DNA of 64,000 bases from Rhodococcus jostii NBRC 16295 (GCF_001894825.1 NZ_BCWY01000024.1:1-64000), one strand, 5' to 3'; shown: positions 47,484-59,264, counted from the first letter of the stretch. Made by a program: numbers and translations. The notes: a model not told the origin generated them from the letters alone.

Positions 47484-50400
47484 GTGCTGTTCACTCAGTC
47501 GCCCGGTCCCCAGGGCTTGTACGACCCGGACCAGGAAGTCGATTCCTGTGGTGTCGCCATGGTGGCGGACGTGCACGGTCGCCGCTCGCATTCCATCGTC
47601 TCCGACGGACTCCTCGCCCTCGAGAACCTCGAGCACCGCGGTGCGGCGGGATCGGAACCGAACAGCGGAGACGGCGCCGGCATCCTGCTCCAGCTGCCCA
47701 CCGAGTTCTTCGAGGATGTCGTCGAGTTCGGTCTCCCCGCACCTCTGGACGACGGCAGCAGCACCTACGCGGCGGGAATCTGCTTCCTCCCGCAGGACCC
47801 CGGCGCGCGGACGGCCGCGATGCAGCGCGTGGCCGACCTCGCCGCCGACGAGGGGCTCGAGGTCCTCGGCTGGCGTGAGGTCCCCGTCGATCCGGGCGGC
47901 GCCGACGTCGGCTCCACGGCGCGGGCCTGCGCACCGCACATGACCCAGTTGTTCGTTGCCGCGCCGGCGGTCGGGGGAATCCGGCCCGGCGGGCTGGCGC
48001 TCGATCGCCTGATCTACCCGCTCCGCAAACGGGCCGAGCAGGTCACTCCCGAGATCGAGTCCGATGGCAGCGGCCTGTACTTCCCGTCCCTGTCGAGCCG
48101 CACCCTCGTCTACAAGGGCATGCTGACCACGTCCCAGCTGGGGCGGTACTTCCCCGACCTGGGCGATTCGCGGACCGCGAGCGCGATCGCCATCGTCCAC
48201 AGCCGGTTCTCCACCAACACGTTCCCGTCCTGGCCGCTGGCGCATCCCTTCCGGTTCGTCGCGCACAACGGCGAGATCAACACGGTCCGCGGCAACCGGA
48301 ACCGCATGCGTGCGCGGGAGGCGCTGCTGTCGAGCGCGGTGATCCCCGGCGACCTGCGGAGGCTGTATCCCATCTGCACGCCCGACGCGTCGGATTCGGC
48401 GTCGTTCGACGAGGTGCTCGAACTCCTGCACCTCGCCGGGCGCAGCGTCGCGCACGCGGTGATGATGATGGTGCCGGAGGCGTGGGAGAACGACACGTCG
48501 ATGTGCCCCGACCGGCGGGCGTTCTACCAGTTCCACGCGTCGCTGATGGAGGCGTGGGACGGCCCGGCGTGCGTGACGTTCACCGACGGGACCGTCGTCG
48601 GCGCCGTGCTGGACCGCAACGGTCTGCGCCCGGGACGCTGGTGGCAGACCGTCGACGGCCGGGTGGTCCTCGCGAGCGAGAGCGGTGTCCTCGACGTGCC
48701 GCAGGCGGAGGTCGTGGCGAAGGGCCGCCTCGAACCGGGCCAGATGTTCCTGGTCGACACGTCCGAGGGACGGATCGTTCCCGACGAGGAGATCAAGACA
48801 CGGCTGGCGGCGGAGCAGCCGTACGCCGAATGGCTGTACGCCGGTCTGCTCGAGTTGAAGACGCTGCCGGACCGACCGCACGCGCAGCACAACCACGAGT
48901 CGGTGGTGCGACGTCAGGTGGCGTTCGGGTACACCGAGGAGGATCTGCGGATTCTGCTGGCCCCGATGGCCGCGTCCGGCGGGGAGCCGCTCGGCTCGAT
49001 GGGGACGGACACGCCGATCGCCGTGATGTCGCAGCGCTCCCGGCTGCTCTACGATTACTTCGTCGAACTGTTCGCGCAGGTCACCAACCCGCCGCTCGAC
49101 GCGATCCGGGAGGAGATCGTCACGTCGTTGTCGCGGGTCATGGGGCCGGAGCAGAATTTGCTGGAGCCCACCGCGGCGTCGTGTCGGCAGATCGTGCTGC
49201 CGTGGCCGGTGCTCGACAACGAAGAGCTGAACAAGATCATCAACGTGAACGCGGACGGCAACCATCCGGGCCTCGCCGCGACGGTACTCCGCGCGCTCTA
49301 CGACGTGGAGCGCGGCGGCACCGGGATGGCGGAGGCGATCGAGGAGTTGCGGGCTCACGCGAGCGCGGCGATCGCGGACGGTTACCGCACGCTGGTAATC
49401 TCGGACCGCGACTCCGACCACACCCGGGCGCCGATCCCGTCGCTGCTGGCGGTGGCCGCCGTGCACCATCACCTGGTGCGCACCAAGGAACGCACGAAGG
49501 TGGCGCTGGTCGTCGAATCCGGTGACGCCCGCGAGGTCCACCACCTCGCGCTGCTCATCGGATACGGGGCCGCGGCCGTCAACCCGTACCTCGCGATGGA
49601 GTCGATCGAGGACCTCGTGTCGGAGGGCGAACTCACCGGCGTCGAGCACACCATCGCCGTGCGGAACCTCCTCACCGCCCTCGGCAAGGGTGTGCTCAAG
49701 GTGATGTCGAAGATGGGCATCTCCACCGTCGGCTCGTACACCGCGGCGCAGGTATTCGAGGCGATCGGCCTGGACCGCGACCTCGTCCACGAATACTTCA
49801 AGGGCACGGTCAGCAAACTCGGCGGCGCCGGTCTCGACGAACTCGCCCGCGAGGTCATGGTCCGGCACCGGCAGGCCTACCCGGACAATCCGGCGGAGTT
49901 CGCCCACCGGCGACTCGAGGACGGTGGCGAGTACCAGTTCCGCCGCGACGGCGAACTGCACCTGTTCACCCCGGAGACGGTGTTCCTGCTGCAGCACGCC
50001 ACCCGCACGGGTCGGCACGAGGTGTTCGCGAAGTACAGCGACGAGGTGAACCGGCTCGTGGAGGCCGGTGGGGCGCTGCGCGGCCTCTTCACGTTCCGGG
50101 AGGGCGTGCGACCGCCGGTGCCGCTGGACGAGGTGGAACCGGTGGAGCGGATCGTCACCCGGTTCAACACGGGCGCGATGAGCTACGGGTCGATCTCGGC
50201 CGAGGCGCACGAGACGATGGCCGTCGCGATGAACAATCTCGGCGGACGCTCCAATACGGGCGAGGGCGGCGAGAACGTCGACCGCCTCTACGATCCGTCG
50301 CGACGCAGCGCCGTGAAGCAGGTGGCGAGCGGCCGGTTCGGCGTCACCAGCGACTACCTGATCAATGCCAGCGACATCCAGATCAAGATGGCGCAGGGCG

Positions 50401-52067
50401 CCAAGCCCGGTGAGGGCGGCCAGCTGCCGGCGTACAAGGTGTATCCGTGGGTCGCCGAGACCCGGCACTCGACGCCGGGGGTCGGGCTGATCTCGCCGCC
50501 GCCGCACCACGACATCTATTCGATCGAGGATCTCGCCCAGCTGATCCACGACCTGAAGAACGCCAACGATCGGGCCCGCGTGCACGTGAAGCTGGTCAGC
50601 TCGGTGGGCGTGGGGACGGTCGCGGCCGGCGTCAGCAAGGCGCACGCCGACGTGGTCCTCATATCCGGCAACGACGGCGGCACCGGCGCCACCCCGCTGA
50701 CGTCGATGAAGCATGCGGGGGCGCCGTGGGAGATCGGCCTGGCCGACGCCCAGCAGACGCTCGTGCTCAACGGGCTGCGCGACCGGATCACGGTGCAGTG
50801 CGACGGCGGGATGCGCACCGCGCGGGACGTCGTGGTCGCGGCGCTGCTGGGGGCGGAGGAGTTCGGTTTCTCGACGGCCCCGCTGATCGTGGCCGGGTGC
50901 ATCATGATGCGGGTCTGTCACCTCGACACCTGCCCCGTGGGGGTCGCCACCCAGAATCCGGAACTGCGTAAGCGCTACACCGGCAAACCGGAATTCGTCG
51001 AGGAGTTCTTCCGGTTCGTCGCCGAGGACGTGCGGCAGTACCTGGCCGACCTCGGGTTCCGCAGCATCGACGAGGCCGTCGGGCACGCCGACGTCCTCGA
51101 GACCGCGCAGGGGATCGCGCACTGGAAGAATCGCGGACTCGACCTCAGCCCGATCTTCGCCGTCCCCACCGGGCCGGACGGGGCGCGGCTGCCGCAGCGG
51201 CGCCGGGACCGCGACCAGGACCACGGACTGGACCGGGCGCTGGACCGCACCCTCATCCAGTTGGCGGAGGGTGCCCTCGAGGACGCTCACGCCGTGGAGA
51301 TCGAGATGCCGGTGCGCAACGTCAACCGGACCGTCGGCACGCTGCTCGGCGCGGAGGTCACCCGCCGCTACGGCGCTTCCGGGTTGCCGGACGACACGAT
51401 CCGGCTCACGTTCACCGGTTCGGCCGGGCAGTCGCTGGGCGCGTTCCTGCCGCCGGGCATCACGATCGACCTGACCGGTGACGCCAACGACTACGTCGGC
51501 AAGGGATTGTCGGGCGGACGGATCGTCGTCCGCCCCGCCGACGACGTCCTGTTCGTCCCGGAAACCCAGGTGATCGCCGGCAACACCCTGCTCTACGGCG
51601 CCACGTCGGGGGAGTTGTACCTCCGGGGGCGGGTCGGTGAGCGCTTCTCGGTGCGCAACTCCGGTGCTGCGGCGGTCGTGGAGGGGGTCGGCGACCACGC
51701 CTGCGAGTACATGACGGGCGGACGGGTCGTGATCCTCGGACCGACCGGACGGAACGTGGCGGCCGGCATGTCCGGCGGCATCGCGTACGTCCTCGACCTG
51801 GACCCGGCGGACGTCAACCCGGCGATGGTCACACTGCTGCAACCCGATCCGGACGACCTCGACTGGTTGCACGGCGCGGTCACCCGGCACCACCGGTGGA
51901 CGGGGTCGGCGGTGGCCGCGTCGGTGCTCGCCGACTGGCCGCGGCGGTCCGCGCTGTTCACCAAGGTGATGCCGGTCGATTACCAGCGGGTGCTGGACGC
52001 GACCCGGATGGCCAAGGCGGAGGGACTCGACGTCGACACTGCGATCATGGAGGCGGCACGTGGCTGA
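47484..52067 (+). CDS. gltB: Glutamate synthase large subunit GltB
   Basis: Converts glutamine plus 2-oxoglutarate to two glutamates with electrons from GltD. It has 1527 residues from the GTG at 47484 (GGAGG 8 nt upstream). A class II amidotransferase domain comes first; the nucleophile is Cys22 in [15 protein letters not shown] and would be exposed by removal of a 21-residue propeptide. A central domain, the FMN/[3Fe-4S] synthase domain ([76 protein letters not shown]) and the C-terminal beta-helix ([27 protein letters not shown]) follow. A start at 47400 would add 28 residues. It overlaps gltD by 8 nt. Confidence 0.96.
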   Translation: MLFTQSPGPQGLYDPDQEVDSCGVAMVADVHGRRSHSIVSDGLLALENLEHRGAAGSEPNSGDGAGILLQLPTEFFEDVVEFGLPAPLDDGSSTYAAGICFLPQDPGARTAAMQRVADLAADEGLEVLGWREVPVDPGGADVGSTARACAPHMTQLFVAAPAVGGIRPGGLALDRLIYPLRKRAEQVTPEIESDGSGLYFPSLSSRTLVYKGMLTTSQLGRYFPDLGDSRTASAIAIVHSRFSTNTFPSWPLAHPFRFVAHNGEINTVRGNRNRMRAREALLSSAVIPGDLRRLYPICTPDASDSASFDEVLELLHLAGRSVAHAVMMMVPEAWENDTSMCPDRRAFYQFHASLMEAWDGPACVTFTDGTVVGAVLDRNGLRPGRWWQTVDGRVVLASESGVLDVPQAEVVAKGRLEPGQMFLVDTSEGRIVPDEEIKTRLAAEQPYAEWLYAGLLELKTLPDRPHAQHNHESVVRRQVAFGYTEEDLRILLAPMAASGGEPLGSMGTDTPIAVMSQRSRLLYDYFVELFAQVTNPPLDAIREEIVTSLSRVMGPEQNLLEPTAASCRQIVLPWPVLDNEELNKIINVNADGNHPGLAATVLRALYDVERGGTGMAEAIEELRAHASAAIADGYRTLVISDRDSDHTRAPIPSLLAVAAVHHHLVRTKERTKVALVVESGDAREVHHLALLIGYGAAAVNPYLAMESIEDLVSEGELTGVEHTIAVRNLLTALGKGVLKVMSKMGISTVGSYTAAQVFEAIGLDRDLVHEYFKGTVSKLGGAGLDELAREVMVRHRQAYPDNPAEFAHRRLEDGGEYQFRRDGELHLFTPETVFLLQHATRTGRHEVFAKYSDEVNRLVEAGGALRGLFTFREGVRPPVPLDEVEPVERIVTRFNTGAMSYGSISAEAHETMAVAMNNLGGRSNTGEGGENVDRLYDPSRRSAVKQVASGRFGVTSDYLINASDIQIKMAQGAKPGEGGQLPAYKVYPWVAETRHSTPGVGLISPPPHHDIYSIEDLAQLIHDLKNANDRARVHVKLVSSVGVGTVAAGVSKAHADVVLISGNDGGTGATPLTSMKHAGAPWEIGLADAQQTLVLNGLRDRITVQCDGGMRTARDVVVAALLGAEEFGFSTAPLIVAGCIMMRVCHLDTCPVGVATQNPELRKRYTGKPEFVEEFFRFVAEDVRQYLADLGFRSIDEAVGHADVLETAQGIAHWKNRGLDLSPIFAVPTGPDGARLPQRRRDRDQDHGLDRALDRTLIQLAEGALEDAHAVEIEMPVRNVNRTVGTLLGAEVTRRYGASGLPDDTIRLTFTGSAGQSLGAFLPPGITIDLTGDANDYVGKGLSGGRIVVRPADDVLFVPETQVIAGNTLLYGATSGELYLRGRVGERFSVRNSGAAAVVEGVGDHACEYMTGGRVVILGPTGRNVAAGMSGGIAYVLDLDPADVNPAMVTLLQPDPDDLDWLHGAVTRHHRWTGSAVAASVLADWPRRSALFTKVMPVDYQRVLDATRMAKAEGLDVDTAIMEAARG

Positions 52068-53562
52068 CCCACAGGGCTTTCTGCACATCGTGAAGAAGGA
52101 GGCGCCCAAGCGTCCGATCGCGGAGCGGGTGCACGACTGGCACGAGGTGTACGCGCCGCAGAGTCCGGCGGAGCGGGCGGCCGAGGTGTCCGAGCAGGCG
52201 GCCCGGTGCATGGATTGCGGAATCCCGTTCTGCCACTCCGGGGGTGCGGGCTGTCCGCTGGGCAATCTGATCCCGGAGTGGAACGACCTCGTGCGCCGCG
52301 GCCGCTGGTCGGCGGCCAGTGAGCGCTTGCACGCCACCAACAACTTCCCGGAGTTCACGGGACGGGTGTGCCCGGCGCCGTGCGAGTCGGCGTGTGTGCT
52401 GGCGCTCGCCGACACGCACACGACGGGCAGCGTCACGATCAAGCGGATCGAGCAGGCCATCGCCGACGTGGCGTGGGAATCGGGCACGGTGGTGCCCAAG
52501 CCACCGATGATCGCGACGGGCCGGAAGGTCGCGGTGGTCGGGTCCGGCCCGGCCGGTCTCGCGGCGGCTCAGCAGCTGACCCGGGCGGGTCACGATGTCA
52601 CCGTGTACGAGCGCGACGACCGGCTCGGGGGACTGCTGCGGTACGGCATCCCGGAATTCAAGATGGAGAAGGCGATCCTCGATCAGCGGCTCATGCAGAT
52701 GCGCGCCGAGGGCACACACTTCGTCACCGACTGCGAGGTCGGGGTCGATCTCACGGTGGAGCAGTTGCGCGAGCAGTTCGACGCCGTCGTGCTCGCGATC
52801 GGCGCGCTGCGGGCCCGCGACAACACGACCGTGGAGGGCCGCGAGCTGAACGGGATCCATCTCGCGATGGAACATCTGGTGACCTCGAACAAGGAATGCG
52901 AGGGGGACGGTCCCGCCACGATCACCGCCAAGGGCAAGCACGTCGTCATCATCGGCGGCGGCGACACCGGCGCCGACTGCCTCGGAACGGCGCACCGGCA
53001 GGGTGCGGTGTCGGTGACGCAACTGGACTACAACCCGGAGTTGCCGACGGAACGGGACGAGTCCGCGACCCCGTGGCCCGCATGGCCGATGGTGCTGCGC
53101 ACGTCGCCCGCGCACGCCGAGGGCGGTGTGCGCCGCTACCAGGTCGCGGTGCAGCGCTTCCTCGGCGACGCGCACGGGAACGTCCGATCCATGGTGCTCG
53201 CCGAGGTCCAGGTAACCCGCGAGGACGGCAAGCGCATCATCACGCCGGTCGGCGAGGAAATCGAATTGCCCTGCGAACTGGCGCTTTTCGCGATCGGGTT
53301 CGAGGGTGTGGACCTCGGGCCGCTGCTGGACGACTACGGGCTGTCGCCGACCCGGCGCGGCGCCCTCTCCTGCGGGCCCGATTGGCAGACCACCGCACCC
53401 GGGGTGTTCGTCTGCGGGGACGCGCACCGCGGCGCGTCGCTCGTCGTGTGGGCAATCGCGGAGGGCCGGTCCGCGGCGCACGCCGTCGACGTGTATCTGA
53501 CGGGGGCGTCGGACCTGCCGTCGCCGGTGCATCCGACGGCGCTCCCGCTGGCAGTCGTCTAA
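52060..53562 (+). CDS. gltD: Glutamate synthase small subunit GltD
   Basis: NAD(P)H-dependent flavoprotein that feeds electrons to GltB. It has 500 residues. N-terminal cysteine clusters for [4Fe-4S] sites are visible ([22 protein letters not shown] and [14 protein letters not shown]). FAD and NAD(P)H Rossmann motifs are [17 protein letters not shown] and [17 protein letters not shown], and the C-terminal [19 protein letters not shown] is present. The GTG at 52060 overlaps the gltB end. Confidence 0.95.
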   Translation: MADPQGFLHIVKKEAPKRPIAERVHDWHEVYAPQSPAERAAEVSEQAARCMDCGIPFCHSGGAGCPLGNLIPEWNDLVRRGRWSAASERLHATNNFPEFTGRVCPAPCESACVLALADTHTTGSVTIKRIEQAIADVAWESGTVVPKPPMIATGRKVAVVGSGPAGLAAAQQLTRAGHDVTVYERDDRLGGLLRYGIPEFKMEKAILDQRLMQMRAEGTHFVTDCEVGVDLTVEQLREQFDAVVLAIGALRARDNTTVEGRELNGIHLAMEHLVTSNKECEGDGPATITAKGKHVVIIGGGDTGADCLGTAHRQGAVSVTQLDYNPELPTERDESATPWPAWPMVLRTSPAHAEGGVRRYQVAVQRFLGDAHGNVRSMVLAEVQVTREDGKRIITPVGEEIELPCELALFAIGFEGVDLGPLLDDYGLSPTRRGALSCGPDWQTTAPGVFVCGDAHRGASLVVWAIAEGRSAAHAVDVYLTGASDLPSPVHPTALPLAVV

Positions 53563-53599
53563 ATGGAGAAGGGCGCGCGGGACGACTAGGCTCGAGGCC

Positions 53600-55018
53600 G
53601 TGAACCGACGCACGAAGATCGTATGCACACTTGGACCTGCTACCGCCACCGGTGACCGAATTCGCGAACTCGTCGAAAGCGGTATGGACGTGGCCCGGCT
53701 GAACTTCAGCCACGGAGATCACTCCGACCACGAGGAGAATTACAAACGAGTCCGCGCCGCCTCGGATGCGACCGGGAAGGCGGTCGGTGTCCTCGCCGAC
53801 CTCCAGGGACCGAAGATCCGGCTCGGCCGGTTCGCAGAGGACCGCACCACGTGGGCCAACGGTGAGGTCGTGCGCATCACCGTCGACGACGTCGAGGGAA
53901 CCCACGACCGGGTGTCGACCACCTACAAGCAGCTCGCCGAGGACGCCAAGGCCGGTGATCGGCTGCTCGTCGACGACGGCAAGGTCGGTCTCGTCGTCAC
54001 CGGCGTCGAGGACAACGACGTGGTCTGCCGGGTCACCGAGGGTGGTCCGGTCAGCAACAACAAGGGTGTGTCGCTGCCGGGGATGAACGTGTCGGTCCCG
54101 GCGCTGTCGGAGAAGGACATCGCGGACCTCGAGTTCGCGCTCGGCCTCGGTGTCGACTTCATCGCCCTGTCGTTCGTGCGGTCGCCGGCCGACGTCGAAC
54201 TGGTTCACGCCGTGATGGATCGGGTCGGCCGCCGGATCCCGGTCATCGCGAAGCTGGAGAAGCCGGAGGCGATCGACAACCTCGAGGCAATCGTGCTCGC
54301 GTTCGACGCGGTGATGGTCGCCCGTGGTGACCTCGGTGTCGAGCTGCCGCTCGAGCAGGTGCCGCTGGTGCAGAAGCGCGCGATCCAGATCGCCCGCGAG
54401 AACGCGAAGCCGGTTATCGTGGCCACGCAGATGCTCGAGTCGATGATCGAGAACTCGCGGCCCACCCGCGCCGAGGCGTCCGACGTCGCCAATGCCGTGC
54501 TCGACGGTGCCGACGCGGTCATGCTGTCCGGTGAGACGTCGGTCGGCAAGTACGTGATGGAGACGGTGCGCACGATGGCCCGGATCGTCGAGGCTGTGGA
54601 GAACGAGTCCACGCAGGTGCCGCCGCTGACCCACGTGCCGCGCACCAAGCGTGGTGTCATCTCGTATGCCGCCCGCGATATCGGGGAGCGCCTCGACGCG
54701 AAGGCGTTGGTGGCGTTCACGCAGTCCGGTGACACGGTGCGCCGCCTGGCCCGTCTGCACACGCCGCTGCCGTTGCTGGCGTTCACCCCGCTGCCGGAGG
54801 TGCGTAGCCAGTTGTCGCTGACGTGGGGAACGGAGACGTTCATCGTCGATCCGGTCGACAGCACGGACGCGATGGTGCGGCAGGTCGACCACGCGCTCCT
54901 TGGTCTGGGCCGGTACCAGAAGGGTGAACTGGTGGTCATCGTCGCGGGTTCGCCCCCCGGCACCGTAGGCTCTACCAACCTGATCCACGTGCACAGAATC
55001 GGCGAAGAGGACCACTAG
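53600..55018 (+). CDS. pyk: Pyruvate kinase
   Basis: Glycolytic enzyme converting phosphoenolpyruvate and ADP to pyruvate and ATP. It has 472 residues. N-terminal RRTKIVCTLGPATA and MDVARLNFSHGDH, the lysine segment VIAKLEKPEAIDNL, the metal-binding VMVARGDLGVELPLEQVP and ATQMLESMIENSRPTRAEASDVANAV are diagnostic. The GTG at 53600 lies 37 nt after gltD, so it may share the transcript. tesB follows its stop directly, the same order as in mycobacteria. Confidence 0.96.
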   Translation: MNRRTKIVCTLGPATATGDRIRELVESGMDVARLNFSHGDHSDHEENYKRVRAASDATGKAVGVLADLQGPKIRLGRFAEDRTTWANGEVVRITVDDVEGTHDRVSTTYKQLAEDAKAGDRLLVDDGKVGLVVTGVEDNDVVCRVTEGGPVSNNKGVSLPGMNVSVPALSEKDIADLEFALGLGVDFIALSFVRSPADVELVHAVMDRVGRRIPVIAKLEKPEAIDNLEAIVLAFDAVMVARGDLGVELPLEQVPLVQKRAIQIARENAKPVIVATQMLESMIENSRPTRAEASDVANAVLDGADAVMLSGETSVGKYVMETVRTMARIVEAVENESTQVPPLTHVPRTKRGVISYAARDIGERLDAKALVAFTQSGDTVRRLARLHTPLPLLAFTPLPEVRSQLSLTWGTETFIVDPVDSTDAMVRQVDHALLGLGRYQKGELVVIVAGSPPGTVGSTNLIHVHRIGEEDH

Positions 55019-55897
55019 GTGAGCGAAGTCGCGGCGAAGACCGATCTCCAGACCCTGCTCGAACTTCTCGACCTCGAGAAGACCGGGGAGGACACGTACA
55101 GAGGTCGGCATCCCGCGCAGGTGGGTAGCCGGACGTTCGGCGGCCAGTTGATCTCCCAGGCACTGGTCGCCGCCGGCCGCACCGTCAGCGGCGAGCGCGC
55201 CGTGCACGCGATCAACGCCCACTTCATCCGTGGCGGCAACGTCAAGGAACCCATCGAGTACCGCGTCGAACGGCACCGCGACGGCCGGGCGTTCGCGAAC
55301 CGTCAGGTCACGGCGTTGCAGGACGGGCAGGAACTGTTCGTCATGTTGGCGGCGTTCCAGGATTGGGGCAAGGGTCTCGAGCACGCGGTCGAGGTGCCCG
55401 ACGTCCCGTTCCCGGACACGCTGCCGCCGCTGGGCGACCACTTCATGGGGTACGAGGATCGACTGAAGATGTTCGTCGACGCCCTCAAGCCGATCGACAT
55501 GCGCTACGCGAACGATCCGTCGTGGATCTTGAAGGGCACGGGGGAGAAGCTCACCCACAACCGCGTCTGGATGAAGTCGGACGGGGACCTTCCGGACGAC
55601 CCGCTGATTCACGTGGCCGTCATGGGCTACTCGTCGGACACCACGGTCCTCGATTCCATCATCACTACGCACGGATTGTCGTGGGGGCTGGACCGGATCG
55701 TCGCGGCCACCGTCAACCATTCGATCTGGTTCCACCGGCCGTTCCGGTTCGACGACTGGACTCTGTACGCCACCGAGTCGCCGGTCGCGGCGGGTTCCCG
55801 TGGTCTCGCGACGGGCCGGTTCTTCTCGATCGAGGGCGAGTTGCTGGCGACCGTGGTCCAGGAGGGCCTGATCCGCCACTTCCCGCCCCGCACCTAG
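55019..55897 (+). CDS. tesB: Acyl-CoA thioesterase II TesB
   Basis: Double-hotdog thioesterase that hydrolyses medium- and long-chain acyl-CoA. It has 292 residues. Family segments: RTFGGQLISQALVAAGRTV, the first-hotdog HAINAHFIRGG, and in the second half WFHRPFRFDDWTLY and GRFFSIEGELLATVVQEGLIR, which hold the usual Asp and Gln region. The GTG at 55019 follows the pyk stop with no gap, indicating co-transcription. Physiological substrate unknown; a role in lipid turnover is likely. Confidence 0.92.
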   Translation: MSEVAAKTDLQTLLELLDLEKTGEDTYRGRHPAQVGSRTFGGQLISQALVAAGRTVSGERAVHAINAHFIRGGNVKEPIEYRVERHRDGRAFANRQVTALQDGQELFVMLAAFQDWGKGLEHAVEVPDVPFPDTLPPLGDHFMGYEDRLKMFVDALKPIDMRYANDPSWILKGTGEKLTHNRVWMKSDGDLPDDPLIHVAVMGYSSDTTVLDSIITTHGLSWGLDRIVAATVNHSIWFHRPFRFDDWTLYATESPVAAGSRGLATGRFFSIEGELLATVVQEGLIRHFPPRT

Positions 55898-56004
55898 GGT
55901 GTGTCGGCCATTCCTTTGCCTGCGAACGGTTTTGAACGGTAGTCCAACTGCTGACCGGAGCGTATGGTCGGTCTGGAATCTCCGAGACGGAACGGACGTG
56001 CACC

Positions 56005-56247
56005 ATGAGCGCAGACGAACCCGAGCAGAAGAACAGCGGCCGGGAGACCGAGATCCCCGTTCCCGACGACGAGGCGATCGCCGAAGCCAAGAAGAAGATG
56101 GAAGAGATCGACGCGCGCTACGAGCCGGGCGCCCGGGAGACGGTCGTCCTGCCCGGCTCCGACGGGACGGTGTCGGGTACCGCCTTCGACGACTACGTCG
56201 ACGACGAAGGCAACCTGAAAAAGCCTGAGCCGGAGAAGGACTCGTAG
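56005..56247 (+). CDS. Small acidic hypothetical protein
   Basis: An 80-residue hydrophilic protein (MSADEPEQKNSGRETEIPV...). A short helix (about 22-38, DDEAIAEAKKKMEEIDARYE) is followed by GARETVVLPGSDGTVSGTAFDDYVDDEG and a lysine/glutamate tail. No membrane segment, signal or cysteine. Codon use matches the neighbours. I recognise no family. It stands alone, about 110 bp after tesB and 180 bp before the ABC exporter gene. Confidence 0.65.
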   Translation: MSADEPEQKNSGRETEIPVPDDEAIAEAKKKMEEIDARYEPGARETVVLPGSDGTVSGTAFDDYVDDEGNLKKPEPEKDS

Positions 56248-56424
56248 CCGTAACGCCGACGTGATCCCTTCCGCGCGGCCCGATGTTCCACCCGCGCGGC
56301 CGAAACCGCGCAAAAGGGACATCGGACGCGTGTCCTGCGCGTATCTCTCGCCGATCACCGGCGTGCGGGGTTAGACTTCGCCATCTTTCTGGTGAGTTTC
56401 ACCTCGTGATCGGGGATATGGGTC

Positions 56425-58212
56425 GTGGACTGGAACAACGTCGTGTGGGACAGCTCGATGTGGCTGCTCAAGGCCTACGTCATGACTGTCGTCGTGTTCG
56501 TCGTCGTGGTGATACTGCTCGCGCGGTTCACCAAATGGGGCAGGCAGTTCTGGCGCTTCGCCGCGCCTTACTTCGATCCGCGGCGCAGCCCCAAGCCGTT
56601 GGCGATCCTGGCGGTGCTGCTCTTGTCGACCGTCTTCGCGGTGCGGATGACGGTGCTGTTCTCCTACTGGTACAACGACTTCTACGATTCGATCCAGAAC
56701 CTGGACGAGACGGCGTTCTGGCACTTCCTCCGCGTGTTCGCCATTCTGGCGACGGTCCACGTCGTGCGGGCCCTGGTCGAGTACCTGATCGGGCAGACCC
56801 TCGACATCGACTGGCGGACGTGGCTCAACCATCACCTCGTCGACGACTGGCTCGACAGCCGCGCGTACTACCGCGACCGGTTCCTGGACGACGCGATCGA
56901 CAACCCGGACCAGCGCATCCAGGCCGACATCACCAACTTCGTGACCACGTCCCGCTCGCTGTCGATGGGGGCGGTGACGGCGGTGCTGTCGATCGTGTCG
57001 TTCACCGGAATCCTGTGGGACCTGTCCGGCCCGATGACCGTGTTCGGCGTCGAGATCTCGCGGGCGATGATCTTCCTCGTCTACATCTACGTGCTGGTGA
57101 CCACGGTGGTCGCGTTCTGGATCGGCAAGCCCCTCATCAAGCTGAACTTCCTCAACGAGAAACTCGGCGCCAACTTCCGCTACGCGCTGATCCGGGTGCG
57201 GGAGTACGGCGAGAGCATCGCCTTCTTCCGCGGCGAGAACGTCGAGCGCCGTACCCTCGCCGGCCGATTCGCGGACGTCATCCGGAACATGTGGCAGATC
57301 GTCTTCCGGACCTTGAAGTTCAGCGGATGGAACCTCACCGTCAACCAGACGGCCGTCATCTTCCCGTTCCTCGTGCAGGGTCCGCGACTGTTCACCGGCC
57401 AGGTGTCGCTCGGTGACGTGATGCAGACGTCGCAGGCCTTCGGCCAGGTCCACGACTCGCTGTCCTTCTTCCGTGAGTCGTATGCCGACTTCGCGAGTTT
57501 CCGCGCCACCCTCATCCGACTCAACGGCCTCGCCAACGACAACCAGCACGCTGCCGAACTTCCGGTCCTGAAGACCGGCAAGTCGGGCGACGATCTCCAG
57601 GTCGAGAAGCTGGACGTGCGCATCCCGACGGGCGAGACGCTCATCGAGGGCCTCGCGCTCACCGTGAGCCCCGGCCAGTCGTTGCTGGTCAAAGGTCCTT
57701 CGGGGTCGGGAAAGACGACCCTGCTCCGCACCCTCGCCGATCTGTGGCCCTACGCCGACGGCACCGTGTCCCGGCCCTCGGGGGAGGCGATCTTCCTCTC
57801 CCAGCGGCCGTACCTGCCCCTCGGTTCCCTGCGGACCGCGCTGGCGTACCCGAAGGAGCCGACGGCGTCGGACGACGTCGTGCGCGACGCGCTGACGAAG
57901 GTGTCGCTGGGCAACCTGGGTGATCGCCTCGACGAGACCGCCGACTGGACGCGCATCCTGTCGCCGGGTGAGCAGCAGCGTCTCTCGTTTGCGCGGGTGC
58001 TGATCGCCCGGCCCGCGGTGATCTTCCTCGACGAGGCCACGTCGGCGATCGACGAGGGGCTCGAGCACACGCTCTACACCCTGCTCGGGACCGAACTCCC
58101 GGACAGCATCGTGGTGAGCGTCGGGCACCGCAGCACCCTGAACCAATTCCACTCCCGTGGGGTGGAACTCGAGGGGGAGGGGCGGTGGACGGAGTCGGAA
58201 CTCGTCGGGTGA
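56425..58212 (+). CDS. BacA/SbmA-type ABC transporter (ATPase and permease fused)
   Basis: A 595-residue protein with an N-terminal membrane domain of about six helices and a C-terminal ATPase. The membrane part resembles the SbmA/BacA family, including FSYWYNDFYDSIQNLD and IDWRTWLNHHLVDDWLDSRAYYR. The ATPase has Walker A GPSGSGKTT, signature LSPGEQQRLSFAR and Walker B VIFLDEATSAID. Mycobacterial BacA of this layout imports vitamin B12 and antimicrobial peptides such as bleomycin. The GTG at 56425 gives MDWNNVVWDSSMW. It ends 6 nt before the convergent DUF4185 gene. Substrate inferred from family only. Confidence 0.87.
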   Translation: MDWNNVVWDSSMWLLKAYVMTVVVFVVVVILLARFTKWGRQFWRFAAPYFDPRRSPKPLAILAVLLLSTVFAVRMTVLFSYWYNDFYDSIQNLDETAFWHFLRVFAILATVHVVRALVEYLIGQTLDIDWRTWLNHHLVDDWLDSRAYYRDRFLDDAIDNPDQRIQADITNFVTTSRSLSMGAVTAVLSIVSFTGILWDLSGPMTVFGVEISRAMIFLVYIYVLVTTVVAFWIGKPLIKLNFLNEKLGANFRYALIRVREYGESIAFFRGENVERRTLAGRFADVIRNMWQIVFRTLKFSGWNLTVNQTAVIFPFLVQGPRLFTGQVSLGDVMQTSQAFGQVHDSLSFFRESYADFASFRATLIRLNGLANDNQHAAELPVLKTGKSGDDLQVEKLDVRIPTGETLIEGLALTVSPGQSLLVKGPSGSGKTTLLRTLADLWPYADGTVSRPSGEAIFLSQRPYLPLGSLRTALAYPKEPTASDDVVRDALTKVSLGNLGDRLDETADWTRILSPGEQQRLSFARVLIARPAVIFLDEATSAIDEGLEHTLYTLLGTELPDSIVVSVGHRSTLNQFHSRGVELEGEGRWTESELVG

Positions 58213-58218
58213 GGCCGG

Positions 58219-59244
58219 CTACCTCACGTCCAACCGTGTCCTGAACTGGAGGACGCGGTACGGGTCTCCCGTGGTCGTGTTCCATTGCGACACAAACAGA
58301 TGCAGGTCGTCCCGGGTGGATGCGGGATGGATGTAGCCGCCGTAGATCTGCGCCCACGTTCCGTACGCGGCTCCCCAGTCGCCACCGGCGACCTGCACGA
58401 TCGGCTCCGACCACGGGCCGTCGATACGCTCCGCGGTGCGGGTGACGATCGCGTGGACAGCGGGATCGAAGTACGCGAGGACCCAAGTGCCCGCGATGTT
58501 TCGCAGGCACATCTCGCCGACGGGCCCCGGCAGGATCGGCGTCGCGGGTTGGCCCCAGGCCCAGTCCGTGGCGGGGTCCCAGCCCCAGTCCTCGTAGGCT
58601 GCCGGATCGAGAATGTGCGCTTCGGGGACCCGCCGCAGAATCATCCCGCCCGGATTGGTGCGGTCGAACGCGCTGGAGATCACGTAGACGTAGCCGTCGT
58701 GGCGTTCCATGGTCCACAGTTGGTCGAGCGACCCGCCGCGGTTGTCCCAGCGGGCGGGTGTGCGGTGCCAATTCTCGCCGCCGTCGTCGGAACACGCGAG
58801 ATATGTGAAGTTCGTCGGCCAGTCGGCCGACTTCCACGAGTGCACACTGACGACGGACAGATATGTCCGGTCGTCGATCGTGACGGCGTCCGCGGGAACG
58901 ACGGTGAACTCACTGCCCGGCGAATCCCGGTCGGGGAGTTCGCGGACGTCGTGCGCGTTGGGAAGGATCTCCCGCGCCTTCCGGCCGCCCGCTGCGGATT
59001 CGAACTCGATGCCGGCGCGGAGATCGGTTGTGGCGGAGCGCAGCATCACGGGACTGCGCCACCCGCGGCCCTGTCGACCGTGTGAGCTGAACGTGTCGCC
59101 GAAGAAGAACGCGAACCTGCCGTCGGCCAGGCGCACGGGACAGCCGAGGTCGGTGCCGTGCACACCCCAACGCCGCGTCGCCGCGCCGGTGACCTCCTTG
59201 ACGAAGGTCGCTGCCGGTGTGGTCGTGCTGCCCGGGATACGCAC
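58219..59244 (-). CDS. DUF4185 domain protein
   Basis: About 341 residues from a GTG at 59244 (MRIPGSTTTPAATF); the start is uncertain because the frame is open further up to 59313 inside the next gene. The sequence has the repeated beta-propeller-like blades of DUF4185 proteins: GTDLGCPVRLADGRFAFFFGDTF, YLACSDDGGENWHRTPARW, YVYVISSAFDRTNPGGMIL, VLAYFDPAVHAIV and YGGYIHPASTRDDLHLFVSQW. The fold is like five-bladed glycosidase propellers, so carbohydrate binding or hydrolysis is possible but unproven. No clear signal peptide with this start. It lies 20 nt downstream of the SRPBCC gene on the same strand. Confidence 0.75.
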   Translation of the reverse strand: MRIPGSTTTPAATFVKEVTGAATRRWGVHGTDLGCPVRLADGRFAFFFGDTFSSHGRQGRGWRSPVMLRSATTDLRAGIEFESAAGGRKAREILPNAHDVRELPDRDSPGSEFTVVPADAVTIDDRTYLSVVSVHSWKSADWPTNFTYLACSDDGGENWHRTPARWDNRGGSLDQLWTMERHDGYVYVISSAFDRTNPGGMILRRVPEAHILDPAAYEDWGWDPATDWAWGQPATPILPGPVGEMCLRNIAGTWVLAYFDPAVHAIVTRTAERIDGPWSEPIVQVAGGDWGAAYGTWAQIYGGYIHPASTRDDLHLFVSQWNTTTGDPYRVLQFRTRLDVR

Positions 59245-59264
59245 TCCTCCCAGTCGGTGAGCGG

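Noticed and set aside
47412-52499. Very long open frame (about 1,700 codons) on the strand opposite gltB-gltD; similar long ones opposite glgX-bioA and pyk
   Set aside because: In GC-rich genes whose codons end in G or C, the antisense frame rarely meets stops. These frames have Arg/Gly/Ala/Val-rich, low-complexity translations with no motif, while gltB, gltD, glgX and pyk carry clear family motifs.
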